Part shown: in pieces, positions 51,426-59,572 of the stretch
How positions within the stretch are numbered: the stretch's first letter is position 1
How the letters are laid out: the number at the start of each line of letters is the position of its first letter
Source of the DNA: Nonomuraea basaltis
GTDB taxonomy: Bacteria > Actinomycetota > Actinomycetes > Streptosporangiales > Streptosporangiaceae
Direction of reading: 5' to 3'
NCBI RefSeq assembly: GCF_005893125.1
Contig: NZ_VCJS01000041.1
Coordinates: 1-64,000, forward strand
DNA: 64,000 bases
Notes under the pieces: generated by a model
The model's input: only the letters and a program-made list of their open reading frames with translations
What the model was told of the DNA's origin: nothing
Databases searched by the model: none
Program-made: the position numbers and the translations under genes

Positions 51426-52529
51426 TCAGGCGCAGGCCGACTCGTAGACCCGGACCAGCTCCTGGCTGACGCGCTCCCAGGAGTAGCGCGAGCGGGCCCG
51501 GTCGGCGCCCGCGTATCCGAGGGCGGTGCGCAGGGTCGGGTCCCACAGCAGCTCGCGGGCCAGCCGCGCGGTACGCGCCGGCCGGTCCGGCGGCACCAGC
51601 AGCCCGGTGACGCCGTCGATGACCGAGTCCAGGTGCGCGCCGACGGCCGAGGCGATCACCGGCACGCCGCAGGCCATGGCCTCCAGCGCGACGATCCCGG
51701 TCACGGCCTCGCGCGGCACCGACACCACGGCGTCCGCGCTGCGCATCAGCTTCGGCACCGCCGCTCGCTTCACCTGGCCCAGCAGCGTCACCCGGTCGGC
51801 CAGGCCGAGCTGGTCGGCCAGCGCGCGCAGGCGGCGCGCGTCCCGGTCGGCGTCGAGGTTCTCGGGCTCGGGCCCGCCGACGATGACGAGCTCGACGTCG
51901 GAGAGCCCCTGCAGCGCCCGGACGATGGTGTGCGCGCCGCGGTCCGGCGTGAGCGGGCCGACGTGCAGCAGCCGCTTGCGCGAGCCGCGCGTAGCCACCG
52001 GGCCGCGCCGCTGGAAGCGCTCGGTGTCGACGCCGTACGGCACGACCGCGATGTTGCCGCGCGGCACCCCGAGCCGGATCAGCGCCGACTCCTCGTCGCC
52101 CGAGCCGGCGATGACCGCGTCCGCCCGGCGGCCGAGCGCCAGCTCCAGCTCCTTGTGCAGGGCGTCGACCGTGTGGAACGTCTGCGTGACCGGCACCGAC
52201 AGCCCCTTGGCGCCCGCCACGGCGGCCAGGCCCCAGGTCCACGTGTGGGCGTGGATCACGTCGGGCCGCTCATGGCTCCAGCGCCGCATGAGGTGGTCGC
52301 CCAGGTCGTTGAGGTACGGCAGGACGTCGTCCGCCTGCAGGTCCTTGGCCGGGCCCACGTCGAGCTGCTCCAGCGTGACCCCCGGGGCCACCCGCGTCTT
52401 GGGCTTGCCCTCGGCGTTGTCACGGCGGGAGTAGATGGTGACGTGGTGTTCGCGCCCCAGCTCGCGTGCGACGGCGAGCAGGCGGTGACGCTGGTTACCC
52501 CCGGCGGATGCGACGATCGCGATATTCAT
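51426..52529 (-). CDS. glycosyltransferase family 4
   Basis: 367 residues from ATG 52529, GAGGTG upstream. GT-B fold: GGNQRHRLLAVARELGREHH, PDVIHAHTWTWGLAAVAGAK, AVIAGSGDEESALIRLGVPR, VPYGVDTERFQRRG (donor loop), LLHVGPLTPDRGAHTIVRAL and the retaining-GT EX7E region REAVTGIVALEAMACGVPVI. Members use NDP-sugars to build glycolipids or wall sugars. It stands alone between a regulator and a stress-signalling gene, so the acceptor is unknown. Confidence 0.92.
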   Translation of the reverse strand: MNIAIVASAGGNQRHRLLAVARELGREHHVTIYSRRDNAEGKPKTRVAPGVTLEQLDVGPAKDLQADDVLPYLNDLGDHLMRRWSHERPDVIHAHTWTWGLAAVAGAKGLSVPVTQTFHTVDALHKELELALGRRADAVIAGSGDEESALIRLGVPRGNIAVVPYGVDTERFQRRGPVATRGSRKRLLHVGPLTPDRGAHTIVRALQGLSDVELVIVGGPEPENLDADRDARRLRALADQLGLADRVTLLGQVKRAAVPKLMRSADAVVSVPREAVTGIVALEAMACGVPVIASAVGAHLDSVIDGVTGLLVPPDRPARTARLARELLWDPTLRTALGYAGADRARSRYSWERVSQELVRVYESACA

Positions 52530-52637
52530 GGCACACCTCAGCAGCGTGGAATGCGTTAAGGTGTGCCTGCGTCTTAGGCACGTATGTCTACAATCCCGAC
52601 GATACCCAGGTTTGCGCCGATCGCAAACCCCCACAGA

Positions 52638-54470
52638 TCAGACACCTCGCAACGCGAACACCACGATCTCGTCCCAGACCTGGCCGCCCGAGAACGCATG
52701 CCGGTCCGCCTCCACCGCTTTGACCACGGTGGACGGCGACTGGCCCGCGCACCGGCCGAGCACGTCGGCCAGGCGCTCCTCGCCGTACGGCTCGCCCCGG
52801 TCGTTCCTGGAGGAGATCAGCCCCTCCGAATACAGCACCAGCGTCTGCCCCGTGCAGACCGTCAGTGTCTCCACCCCGGTCTCCGCCTCGGGAGCGATGC
52901 CCAGTGGCACGCCACCGCCCGCAGCGTAGCGCACGCTGCCGTCCGGCTGCAGCAGCACCGCGGGGTGGTGGCCGGCCGACGCCATCCTGATCTCGCGGCC
53001 CCGTACGAACCCCGCCACTGCCATCACGAACATGCCGGTGCCCTGTGCGACCAGGGCCTCGTTGACCTTGCGCATCACCAGGTCGGGATCGGACTCCCAA
53101 ACGCTCAGCACCCGCAGGCCGCCGCGCACCATGGCGCTGACCGACGCCGCCTCCTCGCCCTTGCCCGCCGCGCCGCCGAGCGCGAACCCCCACGAGCCCG
53201 AGACCGGGAACACGTCGTAGAACTCGGCGCCCACCGACGACCCCGGATGGTAGACGGCGGCCGCCTCGTAGCCGGGCACGTCGGGCAGGTTGCGCGGCGC
53301 GACGCTCGCCGACAGCGCGTCCGCCGCCCGCGAGCGGCTCTGAAAGCTGCTCTGCGCGCGTACCGCCAGCCCGAGCTGCATTCCCACCTCCTGCATCACG
53401 GCCAGGTCCGCCAGCGTGAACGGCGGCCTGTCGTGCGTCCGCACCAGCGTCAGCGCGCCGTCGCCGGATCCGATCGGCACGCACACCATCGAGCCCGCGC
53501 CCATCACCGTCAGCAGCGGCCCGTCGGGGCAGAAGCCCAGCAGGGTCTCGTCGTCCACCATCTCGTGCACCAGGCCGGAGCCCCGCTCCAGCACCTGCAG
53601 CACCACATGGCTGCTCGCCGGATCGGCCGACTCGACCTGCCGGACGAGCTCGCCGACCGGATGGTCCTTCGGCCCCACCACCACGGACCGGCGCGGCAGC
53701 CCGTTGCGCACCAGATCCGCGATCACCCAGTCGGCCCACTCGGCCGCCAGCAGCCGGGTCGCCCGCGGCACCGCGACGGGCCGCAGCAGCGCCTGCTCGT
53801 CGAGCAGCAGCCCGGCCATCCTGACCAGCAGGTCCTGCCGCTTGGCCGCCGCGATCAGCAGCGCGCCGTCGGACTGCTCCGGCCGCCGCGCGCCCGGCTC
53901 GGGCAGCTGCACCTCGGTCGGCAGCGCCACGACCGCCACCATCTGCTGCGGCTCACCCGGCATCGTCACCCTGGTCAGCGCGACCTGCACCGTGTGCGTG
54001 CGCCCCTGGTGCGCCAGCCGGGTCTCGAACGCCGACGGCTGCCCGGTCTGCAGCACCGACGTCAGATGCGACCGGAACGCCGCCCGCCGCGACACGTCCA
54101 CGAGCAGCGGGAACGAGCGGCCGACCAGGTAGCCGTCGGGGCTGCCGAGCATCCGGGAGGTCTCGGGATTGATCCGCCTGACCACGCCGCCGCCGTCGAG
54201 CACGATGACCGGCACCGGAAACGCCCTCAACATCTGGCGCAGCAGCTTCAGCTCCCGCTGCGTGCCGTCCTTCTTGCCCCCGCCCCGCTTGGGCGCCTTG
54301 CGCAGCTGCTCATGGGCCTCGGCCAGCAGTTCGACCGCGGTGTCGAGCTCGGCCAGCGCGGCGTCGAGCGTGGGCGCCAGGTCGGCGGGATAGGCGGTCC
54401 TCGCCTCGCGCAACGACGAGACGCGCTGGGTCAGCGCGTCCAGCGCGTGTTCGAGGTCCGGCATGGTCAC
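52638..54470 (-). CDS. PAS-GAF-SpoIIE-type protein with altered phosphatase site
   Basis: 610 residues: N-terminal helices, PAS (about 80-190, VPVIVLDGGGVVRRINPETS), GAF (about 205-385, VCVPIGSGDGALTLV) and a C-terminal SpoIIE/PP2C-like domain (414-610). The usual metal-site acidic pattern is changed: GGDFYD is GAEFYD (414-419), GDVSGKG is GGAAGKG (432-438), YTDG is YSEG (547-550), DDI is DEI (600-602). One Asp is lost outright and two are Glu. It may be a weak or pseudo-phosphatase. Its neighbours (STAS protein, sigma factor, RsbW-like kinase) make it the likely input of that partner-switching module. Confidence 0.85.
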   Translation of the reverse strand: MTMPDLEHALDALTQRVSSLREARTAYPADLAPTLDAALAELDTAVELLAEAHEQLRKAPKRGGGKKDGTQRELKLLRQMLRAFPVPVIVLDGGGVVRRINPETSRMLGSPDGYLVGRSFPLLVDVSRRAAFRSHLTSVLQTGQPSAFETRLAHQGRTHTVQVALTRVTMPGEPQQMVAVVALPTEVQLPEPGARRPEQSDGALLIAAAKRQDLLVRMAGLLLDEQALLRPVAVPRATRLLAAEWADWVIADLVRNGLPRRSVVVGPKDHPVGELVRQVESADPASSHVVLQVLERGSGLVHEMVDDETLLGFCPDGPLLTVMGAGSMVCVPIGSGDGALTLVRTHDRPPFTLADLAVMQEVGMQLGLAVRAQSSFQSRSRAADALSASVAPRNLPDVPGYEAAAVYHPGSSVGAEFYDVFPVSGSWGFALGGAAGKGEEAASVSAMVRGGLRVLSVWESDPDLVMRKVNEALVAQGTGMFVMAVAGFVRGREIRMASAGHHPAVLLQPDGSVRYAAGGGVPLGIAPEAETGVETLTVCTGQTLVLYSEGLISSRNDRGEPYGEERLADVLGRCAGQSPSTVVKAVEADRHAFSGGQVWDEIVVFALRGV

Positions 54471-54493
54471 CCTCTGACGCTACGCCACCCGGG

Positions 54494-54524
54494 ATAAGGG
54501 GTGCCATAAGGGGTAGAGCCTTAT
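54494..54524 (+). promoter_or_regulatory. direct repeat ahead of the ANTAR gene
   Basis: ATAAGGGGT occurs twice 12 bases apart (54494-54502, 54506-54514), and CCTTAT (54519-54524) is an inverted copy of ATAAGG. It lies in the 58-base gap between divergent genes and could be a regulator site for either. Confidence 0.35.
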
Positions 54525-54528
54525 CGCT

Positions 54529-55245
54529 ATGGAATCCACCGCGATGATCACCCCCGGTCTCGCCCGTGACCTCGCCACCTTGGGAAGGCTGGGCGAGGAC
54601 ACGTCGATGGAGAGCGTGCTGCGCGGGCTGACGACCGCGCTGGCCGCGGGCGTGCCCGGCTGTTCCGGCTCCTCCGCCGAGCACTGGCGCGACCACCGCG
54701 TCCTGGTCTCCGGCTCGCACAGCGAGCTCATCATGCTCGTCGAGGGCGAGCGCGAGCTCGGCGAGGGCCCGTCCATCGAGGCCAGGAAGAGCGGCGCCCG
54801 CGCCTCCGTGTCGGACGTGCTGAGCGACACCCGCTGGCCCCGCTACGACGCGCTGGCCACGCGCTGGGGCGTGCGCTCGGCGCTCATCGTCCCCATCGAC
54901 GCGTCGCCCGCGCAACTCGTCGTCGGCCTCTACTCCGTACGCCCCGGCGCGTTCTCCCCGCAGGGCGCCCACTCGCTCGCCGACATGCTCACCGAGCAGC
55001 TCGGCGTGGCCATGGCGAACCTGTGGGACTTCGAGGAGGTGCGCACCGACGCCGCCCAGCTCCAGGAGGCGCTCGCCGGCCGCTCCGTGATCGACCAGGC
55101 CAAGGGCATCATCATGCAGACCAGCGGATGCACCGCCGAGGCCGCCTTCGAGGAGCTGCGCAGGATCTCGCAGCACCACCAGGTCAAGGTGGCCGACCTT
55201 GCCAGGCTCCTGGTCGACGAGCACCAGCGCAAGTCGCGGCACTGA
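54529..55245 (+). CDS. GAF-ANTAR transcription antiterminator-type regulator
   Basis: 238 residues. GAF domain (about 20-165: SSAEHWRDHRVLVSGSHSEL, WGVRSALIVPIDASPAQLVV) and C-terminal ANTAR three-helix bundle (about 180-232: LQEALAGRSVIDQAKGIIM, CTAEAAFEELRRISQHHQVK). ANTAR domains bind paired RNA hairpins and prevent transcription termination when the sensor is active. The GAF ligand is unknown. It is divergent from the SpoIIE-like protein, which also has a GAF domain. Confidence 0.93.
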   Translation: MESTAMITPGLARDLATLGRLGEDTSMESVLRGLTTALAAGVPGCSGSSAEHWRDHRVLVSGSHSELIMLVEGERELGEGPSIEARKSGARASVSDVLSDTRWPRYDALATRWGVRSALIVPIDASPAQLVVGLYSVRPGAFSPQGAHSLADMLTEQLGVAMANLWDFEEVRTDAAQLQEALAGRSVIDQAKGIIMQTSGCTAEAAFEELRRISQHHQVKVADLARLLVDEHQRKSRH

Positions 55246-55247
55246 CC

Positions 55248-55610
55248 TCAGCCGATGGCGGCAAGGGCGTCGTCGAGCGTGTCGTAGAGAGGCAGCCGCT
55301 GCGCGAGCCCGGTGATCCACATCACCTTGGACTTCGAATATTCCACCCCCACCAGGGCGAACCTGGAGCCCGAGGCCAGACTCGTCTGCCAGTGGTGGAC
55401 GATCAGGCCCAGCGCGCGCGAGTCCATGAACGTTACCCCGGCCAGGTCGAGGATCACATCGGAACCCGCCATCGACAGGTAATCGGCGAACTGCTCGCGC
55501 GTGGTCGCGTCGAGCACGCCGTCGACTCGGATCACAGTGATCCCGTCGACGATCGACGACGTCAGGCTCAGGGCGGCCGAGGGCCCGTCGCCGTTTTCCG
55601 GCATTGTCAC
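55248..55610 (-). CDS. STAS-domain anti-anti-sigma factor
   Basis: 120 residues from GTG 55610 (ATG 55604 possible). One STAS domain: ITVIRVDGVLDATTREQFAD, then VILDLAGVTFMDSRALGLIV with the phospho-accepting Ser at about residue 64. In the partner-switch scheme the RsbW-type kinase phosphorylates this Ser and a PP2C phosphatase removes it; the free form captures the kinase and frees the sigma factor. It is divergent from the sigma factor gene, which completes the module. Confidence 0.93.
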   Translation of the reverse strand: MTMPENGDGPSAALSLTSSIVDGITVIRVDGVLDATTREQFADYLSMAGSDVILDLAGVTFMDSRALGLIVHHWQTSLASGSRFALVGVEYSKSKVMWITGLAQRLPLYDTLDDALAAIG

Positions 55611-55780
55611 GCAGCAACCCTACTGTTACCGCACGAGGGAGGAATACTTCTGGCGTCACGGGGGACACTGGATCCGAAGTCCAGCAGCGGGCTTTCGTCT
55701 CGAGAGTAGAGCGAGGCGTGCCTCTGCGCGGACTTTTCTGCTGAGCAGAGGCCGCCTGCGAATCCATATGAGGAGCAGCG

Positions 55781-56551
55781 ATGGCTGTGCAGGAATACGT
55801 CCTCGAGGAGATGACAGCAGAAGAGCTCCTGGCCGAAATGGCCAAGGAAGAGACCTCCGACAGCCACAGGGAGCGGCTGCGCGAACGCATCGTCGAGATG
55901 CACCGGCCGCTCGCCATGGAGATCGCCAGACGATACCGCTACCGGGGCGAACCTTTGGAGGATCTCCTCCAAGCCGCGTATGTTGGCCTGATGAAGGCCG
56001 TCAACGGCTTCGACCCGAGCCTCGGGCACGCGTTCAGAGGCTACGCGGTCGTCACGATGACAGGGGAGGTGAAGCGCCACTTCCGCGACCGCACCTGGGC
56101 CATCCGGGTCCCCCGCCTCTACCAGGAGCGGCGCTCCGAGCTCAACAGGCTCGTCGCCGACCTCAGCCAGGACCTCGGCCGGTCGCCGACGGTGGCCGAG
56201 CTGGCGGCCAAGATGAACATCAGCGAGGAGGACGTCCTGCTGACGCTCGACGCCTCCGCCGCCTACAGCACGCTGTCGCTGGACGCGCCGCTCGGCACCG
56301 ATGACGACGCCGCCTCGCTCGGCGACGTCATCCCCGAAGACGACGACACGCTGAGCACCATGGTCGACAGGGAGGCGGTCAAGCCGCTCATCGACGCGCT
56401 CCCCTCGCGCGAGAAGCACATCCTGCTGCTGCGGTTCTTCGGCAACATGACGCAGGCCGAGATCGCGGCGGAGTTCGGGATCTCCCAGATGCACGTCTCG
56501 CGCATCCTCCGCAAGGTTCTCGACCAGCTGCGCACCGAGCTGGTCGGTTGA
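55781..56551 (+). CDS. SigB/SigF-type alternative sigma factor
   Basis: 256 residues, AGGAG upstream. Region 2: EMHRPLAMEIARRYRYRGEP, LEDLLQAAYVGLMKAVNGFD, GEVKRHFRDRTWAIRVPRLY. Region 3: LSQDLGRSPTVAELAAKMNI. Region 4: LPSREKHILLLRFFGNMTQA, EIAAEFGISQMHVSRILRKV. This is the group-3 type that directs general-stress or sporulation genes. The RsbW-like kinase gene starts 16 bases after it. Confidence 0.95.
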   Translation: MAVQEYVLEEMTAEELLAEMAKEETSDSHRERLRERIVEMHRPLAMEIARRYRYRGEPLEDLLQAAYVGLMKAVNGFDPSLGHAFRGYAVVTMTGEVKRHFRDRTWAIRVPRLYQERRSELNRLVADLSQDLGRSPTVAELAAKMNISEEDVLLTLDASAAYSTLSLDAPLGTDDDAASLGDVIPEDDDTLSTMVDREAVKPLIDALPSREKHILLLRFFGNMTQAEIAAEFGISQMHVSRILRKVLDQLRTELVG

Positions 56552-56566
56552 GAAGAAGGTCGCCGG

Positions 56567-56980
56567 GTGAACGAGGACGTAGAGCCTCAGTCGGGCTACA
56601 CGAGCCCGCCACCCGGCGCGCCCGTGAGACGGCTCCGTTTCCGACTGCCGGATCTGCCACAGGTCCGGCAGTTCGCTGAGGACGGGGCCCGCGACGCCGG
56701 CATGCCCGAGGAGTCCATCGGCGACTTCGTCATCGCCGTCAACGAGGTGGCGACCAACGCCGTCACCCACGGGGCCGACCGCGCCACCCTGCGCACCTGG
56801 GCGGCGAGCGGGGACCTGATCGTCGAGGTGCACGACGAGGGCACCTGGAAGCCCGGGCCGATGCCGGGCGCCGTGGGCGGCATGGGCCTGTGGGTGGCCC
56901 GCCTGCTGTCGTCGGACCTGACCCTGCGCGTGGGCAGCGACGGCAGCACAGTGATCATGCGTTTCCCCGGCAAGGGGTGA
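56567..56980 (+). CDS. RsbW-like anti-sigma factor / ATP-binding kinase
   Basis: 137 residues from GTG 56567. HATPase_c fold of the anti-sigma type: N-box DFVIAVNEVATNAVTHGAD, G1 VEVHDEGTWKPG, G2 GGMGLWVARLLSS. Binds the sigma factor just upstream and phosphorylates the STAS partner. Length is normal for the family. Confidence 0.93.
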   Translation: MNEDVEPQSGYTSPPPGAPVRRLRFRLPDLPQVRQFAEDGARDAGMPEESIGDFVIAVNEVATNAVTHGADRATLRTWAASGDLIVEVHDEGTWKPGPMPGAVGGMGLWVARLLSSDLTLRVGSDGSTVIMRFPGKG

Positions 56981-56983
56981 GCG

Positions 56984-57106
56984 TTCCTGCCGGAGGCCGC
57001 GGCGGGCAACCTCCAACCCCGGCACGTCGTCGTGCCGCTGCGCCGGGTCCTGCCGCGCTGCACCGTGCTCAACGGCTGGGCCACCAAGATAGACCCGGCG
57101 GAGCGC
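56984..57106 (+). pseudogene. fragment of a type II NADH dehydrogenase-like flavoprotein
   Basis: In frame, 56984-57106 reads LPEAAAGNLQPRHVVVPLR then RVLPRCTVLNGWATKIDPAE, which resembles the segment after the first FAD loop of Ndh-type NAD(P)H dehydrogenases. No start, no FAD motif and no continuation are present, and the reading frame runs on into unrelated sequence. It is probably a leftover of a deleted gene. The rest of 56981-57204 is non-coding. Confidence 0.5.
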
Positions 57107-57204
57107 CGAACCGATTCCCTCATGACGTCCGCCGCCGGCGACCGGGGTACGGCCGCCGGCGGCGGATGGTTTTGGCTAGATTTGACTGTTTTGTCTGGAT
57201 TTGG

Positions 57205-57402
57205 CTAGCGGCGGGCGCGGGCACGCCAGTTGCTGTATCCGGTGCGGATGCCGGCCGTGCCGACGCCTGCCTGGTGCAGGGCCAGCAGGCACAGCCCCAG
57301 CAGTGCGAACGTCATGCCCGAGAACCCACCGGGGATCCTCGCGCCGACCAGGTCGAGCAGGAAGCCCAGCCCGAAGATGATCGCTGCCACTATCGCGAGC
57401 AT
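57205..57402 (-). CDS. small membrane protein (65 aa)
   Basis: 65 residues, GAGGTG ribosome site 8 bases before ATG 57402. Two hydrophobic segments, LAIVAAIIFGLGFLLDLVGA and GMTFALLGLCLLALHQAGVG, then a basic tail (NWRARARR). It follows the acidic protein gene by 6 bases and so is the end of the 58.8-57.2 kb operon. Similar two-helix proteins are common in actinomycetes and have no known role. Confidence 0.7.
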   Translation of the reverse strand: MLAIVAAIIFGLGFLLDLVGARIPGGFSGMTFALLGLCLLALHQAGVGTAGIRTGYSNWRARARR

Positions 57403-57408
57403 GTCATG

Positions 57409-58212
57409 TCACCTCGTTCCCTCGGTCTCGTGGCTGGACAGGGCGAGCAGCCGCTCCAGGACGTTGCGGTAGTCGCGCAGCGCCTGGCGCAGCTGCTCGG
57501 TGTCGGCGGTCTCGGCGTCCTTCCAGCGGCCGCGCAGGGCGTTCGTGCGGCTGGTGAGGCTGCTGGTGAGCGACTCCACCACCTCGCCCACCAGGCCGTC
57601 GGCGCGCTGCACGGCCTCGCTGGGGTCGTCGACGAAGGATGACTGCAGGTCGCGCCAGCGGGCCTGCACCTGGGTGGGATCCTGGTCGAACAGGACGACG
57701 TCCTCCGGGGCGGCGTGCGCCGGCGTCTCGTCGGACACGCCGGGAGTGTGGACGGGATCGGGATGGGGCGCGGGCTCTGGTTCGGGCTCGGCCAGCATGT
57801 CGCCACCGGTCGTGGCGTACGGATCCCGGTAGGGGGCCTCCTCGTCCCCGGGCGCGGTGCCGGGCACGGGGGTGACCACGGCACCCGGGACGGCCGCCGC
57901 GTACTCGTCGTCGACCCGAGGGCTCCGGGCCCTCAGCTCGTCGTCATCGTCGTCCGGCTGATCGGGGGCGGCGGTGTGCTCGCTGCGGGCGTATTCCTCG
58001 TCATCTTCCTCGTCATCGGCGAGATCGCCGCGAGGGTGTTGCCCGCCCGGCTCATCATCGTGCGGCTGCCCGCCGGGCTCCTCGTCGTACGGGCGCCGAT
58101 CGGGCTCGTCGTCGCGAGCGAACCCGGCGGCCTCATCGCCACGGGAACGCTCGTGCGTCTCAGGAACCTCATCAGCACGCTGCGACGGCACTCTCAGCTC
58201 GTCGCTGCTCAT
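57409..58212 (-). CDS. acidic protein with disordered N-terminus and conserved helical C-domain
   Basis: 267 residues. Residues 1 to about 170 are highly acidic, disordered and repetitive (DDEPDRRPYDEEPGG, DDEPGGQHPRG). Residues about 180-262 form a helical domain, RWRDLQSSFVDDPSEAVQRA, VGEVVESLTSSLTSRTNALR, TADTEQLRQALRDYRNVLER. The protein upstream ends in the same pattern (RWTEVQERFVDAPGFAVTEA, ASTEELRQAMVHYRALFEEL), so the two share a domain. The function is unknown. Confidence 0.75.
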   Translation of the reverse strand: MSSDELRVPSQRADEVPETHERSRGDEAAGFARDDEPDRRPYDEEPGGQPHDDEPGGQHPRGDLADDEEDDEEYARSEHTAAPDQPDDDDDELRARSPRVDDEYAAAVPGAVVTPVPGTAPGDEEAPYRDPYATTGGDMLAEPEPEPAPHPDPVHTPGVSDETPAHAAPEDVVLFDQDPTQVQARWRDLQSSFVDDPSEAVQRADGLVGEVVESLTSSLTSRTNALRGRWKDAETADTEQLRQALRDYRNVLERLLALSSHETEGTR

Positions 58213-58218
58213 ATCGTC

Positions 58219-58767
58219 TCACCGTCCTCGGGTGGTCTCGTGAAGCAGCTCCTCGAACAGCGCGCGGTAGTGCACCATGGCCTGCCGGAGTTCCTCCGTG
58301 GAGGCCTCCTTCCTGGCCGCGCGCCCGCTGATCTCGTGAGCCGCCCTGTAGTGATCGAGAGTCGCCGCATGCCCCACCGACAGGTCGGACAGCCGCTGCT
58401 CGAAGTCCTCCGTCGGGTAGCCCCGCTCCGCCATGACCGCCGTGACCAGCTGATCGGCCTCGGTCACCGCGAACCCCGGCGCGTCCACGAAGCGCTCCTG
58501 CACCTCGGTCCACCGGTTCGCGTAGGCCTCGCGGGCTTCTTCAGGGAGATGACGGATGTCGAGCTCGGAATGGCGCTGCTCGCGGGCGAGCAGCTCCTGC
58601 TCCGCCTCCCGCCGGTTCTCGCGCTCGGCGACTGTACGTTCGTACTCGGGGCCGAAACGTTCACGGAGATGGTTGCGACGCTTCTGCCGCTGAAGCACGA
58701 CATATACCACTGCGGCGACCGCCACCACCGCGACCACGACGACGGCCACCCAAGCGTAGGTGGTCAT
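58219..58767 (-). CDS. membrane protein sharing a C-terminal helical domain with its neighbour
   Basis: 182 residues from ATG 58767, with GGAGG 7 bases upstream. One N-terminal TM helix (VAVVVVAVVAVAAVVYVVLQ), a charged coiled segment (RTVAERENRREAEQELLARE), then the conserved domain RWTEVQERFVDAPGFAVTEA to TEELRQAMVHYRALFEELL. First gene of a three-gene operon with the acidic protein and the 65-residue membrane protein. A plausible arrangement is a membrane-bound and a soluble partner interacting through the shared domain. No known function. Confidence 0.8.
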   Translation of the reverse strand: MTTYAWVAVVVVAVVAVAAVVYVVLQRQKRRNHLRERFGPEYERTVAERENRREAEQELLAREQRHSELDIRHLPEEAREAYANRWTEVQERFVDAPGFAVTEADQLVTAVMAERGYPTEDFEQRLSDLSVGHAATLDHYRAAHEISGRAARKEASTEELRQAMVHYRALFEELLHETTRGR

Positions 58768-58857
58768 GATGTTCGCCTCCGGTCTTTTGTTGAGGCCCAG
58801 CGACTGCCCTCGAACAGGCATGTCGAAACTCACCGGGCCAAACCGGAAGGGCCGTGT

Positions 58858-59283
58858 TCAGCGGGTTTCGAGCCCCTTCCGGGCGGCGCCGAGCACGGCT
58901 GCGACATGTGAGCCCGATGGGGGAGCGGGGACCTCGCTGAACCCCTCGTCGGCGTCGTACCGGACGTCCAGTCCCGCGTCGACGAGCCGCTGCGCCCACC
59001 GCAGCGCCGTGTTCAACCGCTCGGCCGCCGGCGGCTTCCCCTGCGCGGCCGCCGACAGGTTGCGCAGATTGGTCGCGGGCCCGGACTGGGCGTGCGCGCG
59101 GGCCAGCTTCCACGGCACGGCGCCGCTGTGGTCCAGCATCGGCTTGGCCAGCCCGGCGGCCCGCTTGGCCTGCAGCACCCCGGACTCGCTGACCCCGAAA
59201 TGAGCGGCCAGCTCCTGCACGCTCATCCCCTGGGCGACCAGCCTGGCCAGTTGTTCGCGATCGATGGTCGGCTTGCGACCCAC
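58858..59283 (-). CDS. helix-turn-helix protein
   Basis: 141 residues from GTG 59283. The N-terminal 45 residues form a resolvase/Hin-like HTH (LARLVAQGMSVQELAAHFGV, SESGVLQAKRAAG). The rest is helical (LRNLSAAAQGKPPAAERLNT, ALRWAQRLVDAGLDVRYDAD) with no recognisable domain. Probably a DNA-binding regulator. It is not clearly linked to neighbouring genes. Confidence 0.7.
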   Translation of the reverse strand: MGRKPTIDREQLARLVAQGMSVQELAAHFGVSESGVLQAKRAAGLAKPMLDHSGAVPWKLARAHAQSGPATNLRNLSAAAQGKPPAAERLNTALRWAQRLVDAGLDVRYDADEGFSEVPAPPSGSHVAAVLGAARKGLETR

Positions 59284-59339
59284 CTGCCTGCCTCCGCTCC
59301 GGTTTCCGGTGCGCGTCTACCTCGGATATGCGCTAAGGC

Positions 59340-59570
59340 TATGACGATCTGATCCGGGTCCTGTGCAAGGACGCATACGCGCGCGGCATCAACCTCGGCC
59401 CGTTTCCCGACGCGATCGAGGAGGCGAACAGCTAGAAGGTCTGGGACGACGGCGAGATCCACCGCGACGAGGCCCAGCAAGGTGATCAAGCCGCCTTCTT
59501 GAGGAGCATCGTAGTGCCGGCCGAGCGCAGCGCAGAGGCCCCGACCGGAATCAGAGCCTCTGCCGACTAG
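59340..59570 (+). pseudogene. degenerate coding relic with in-frame stop
   Basis: Continuous in one frame, YDDLIRVLCKDAYARGINLG, PFPDAIEEANS, stop TAG at 59433, then KVWDDGEIHRDEAQQGDQAA and on to TAG 59570. No start codon with ribosome site precedes it. The composition looks protein-like on both sides of the stop. I do not recognise the family. It is most likely a decayed gene fragment. Confidence 0.35.
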
Positions 59571-59572
59571 CG

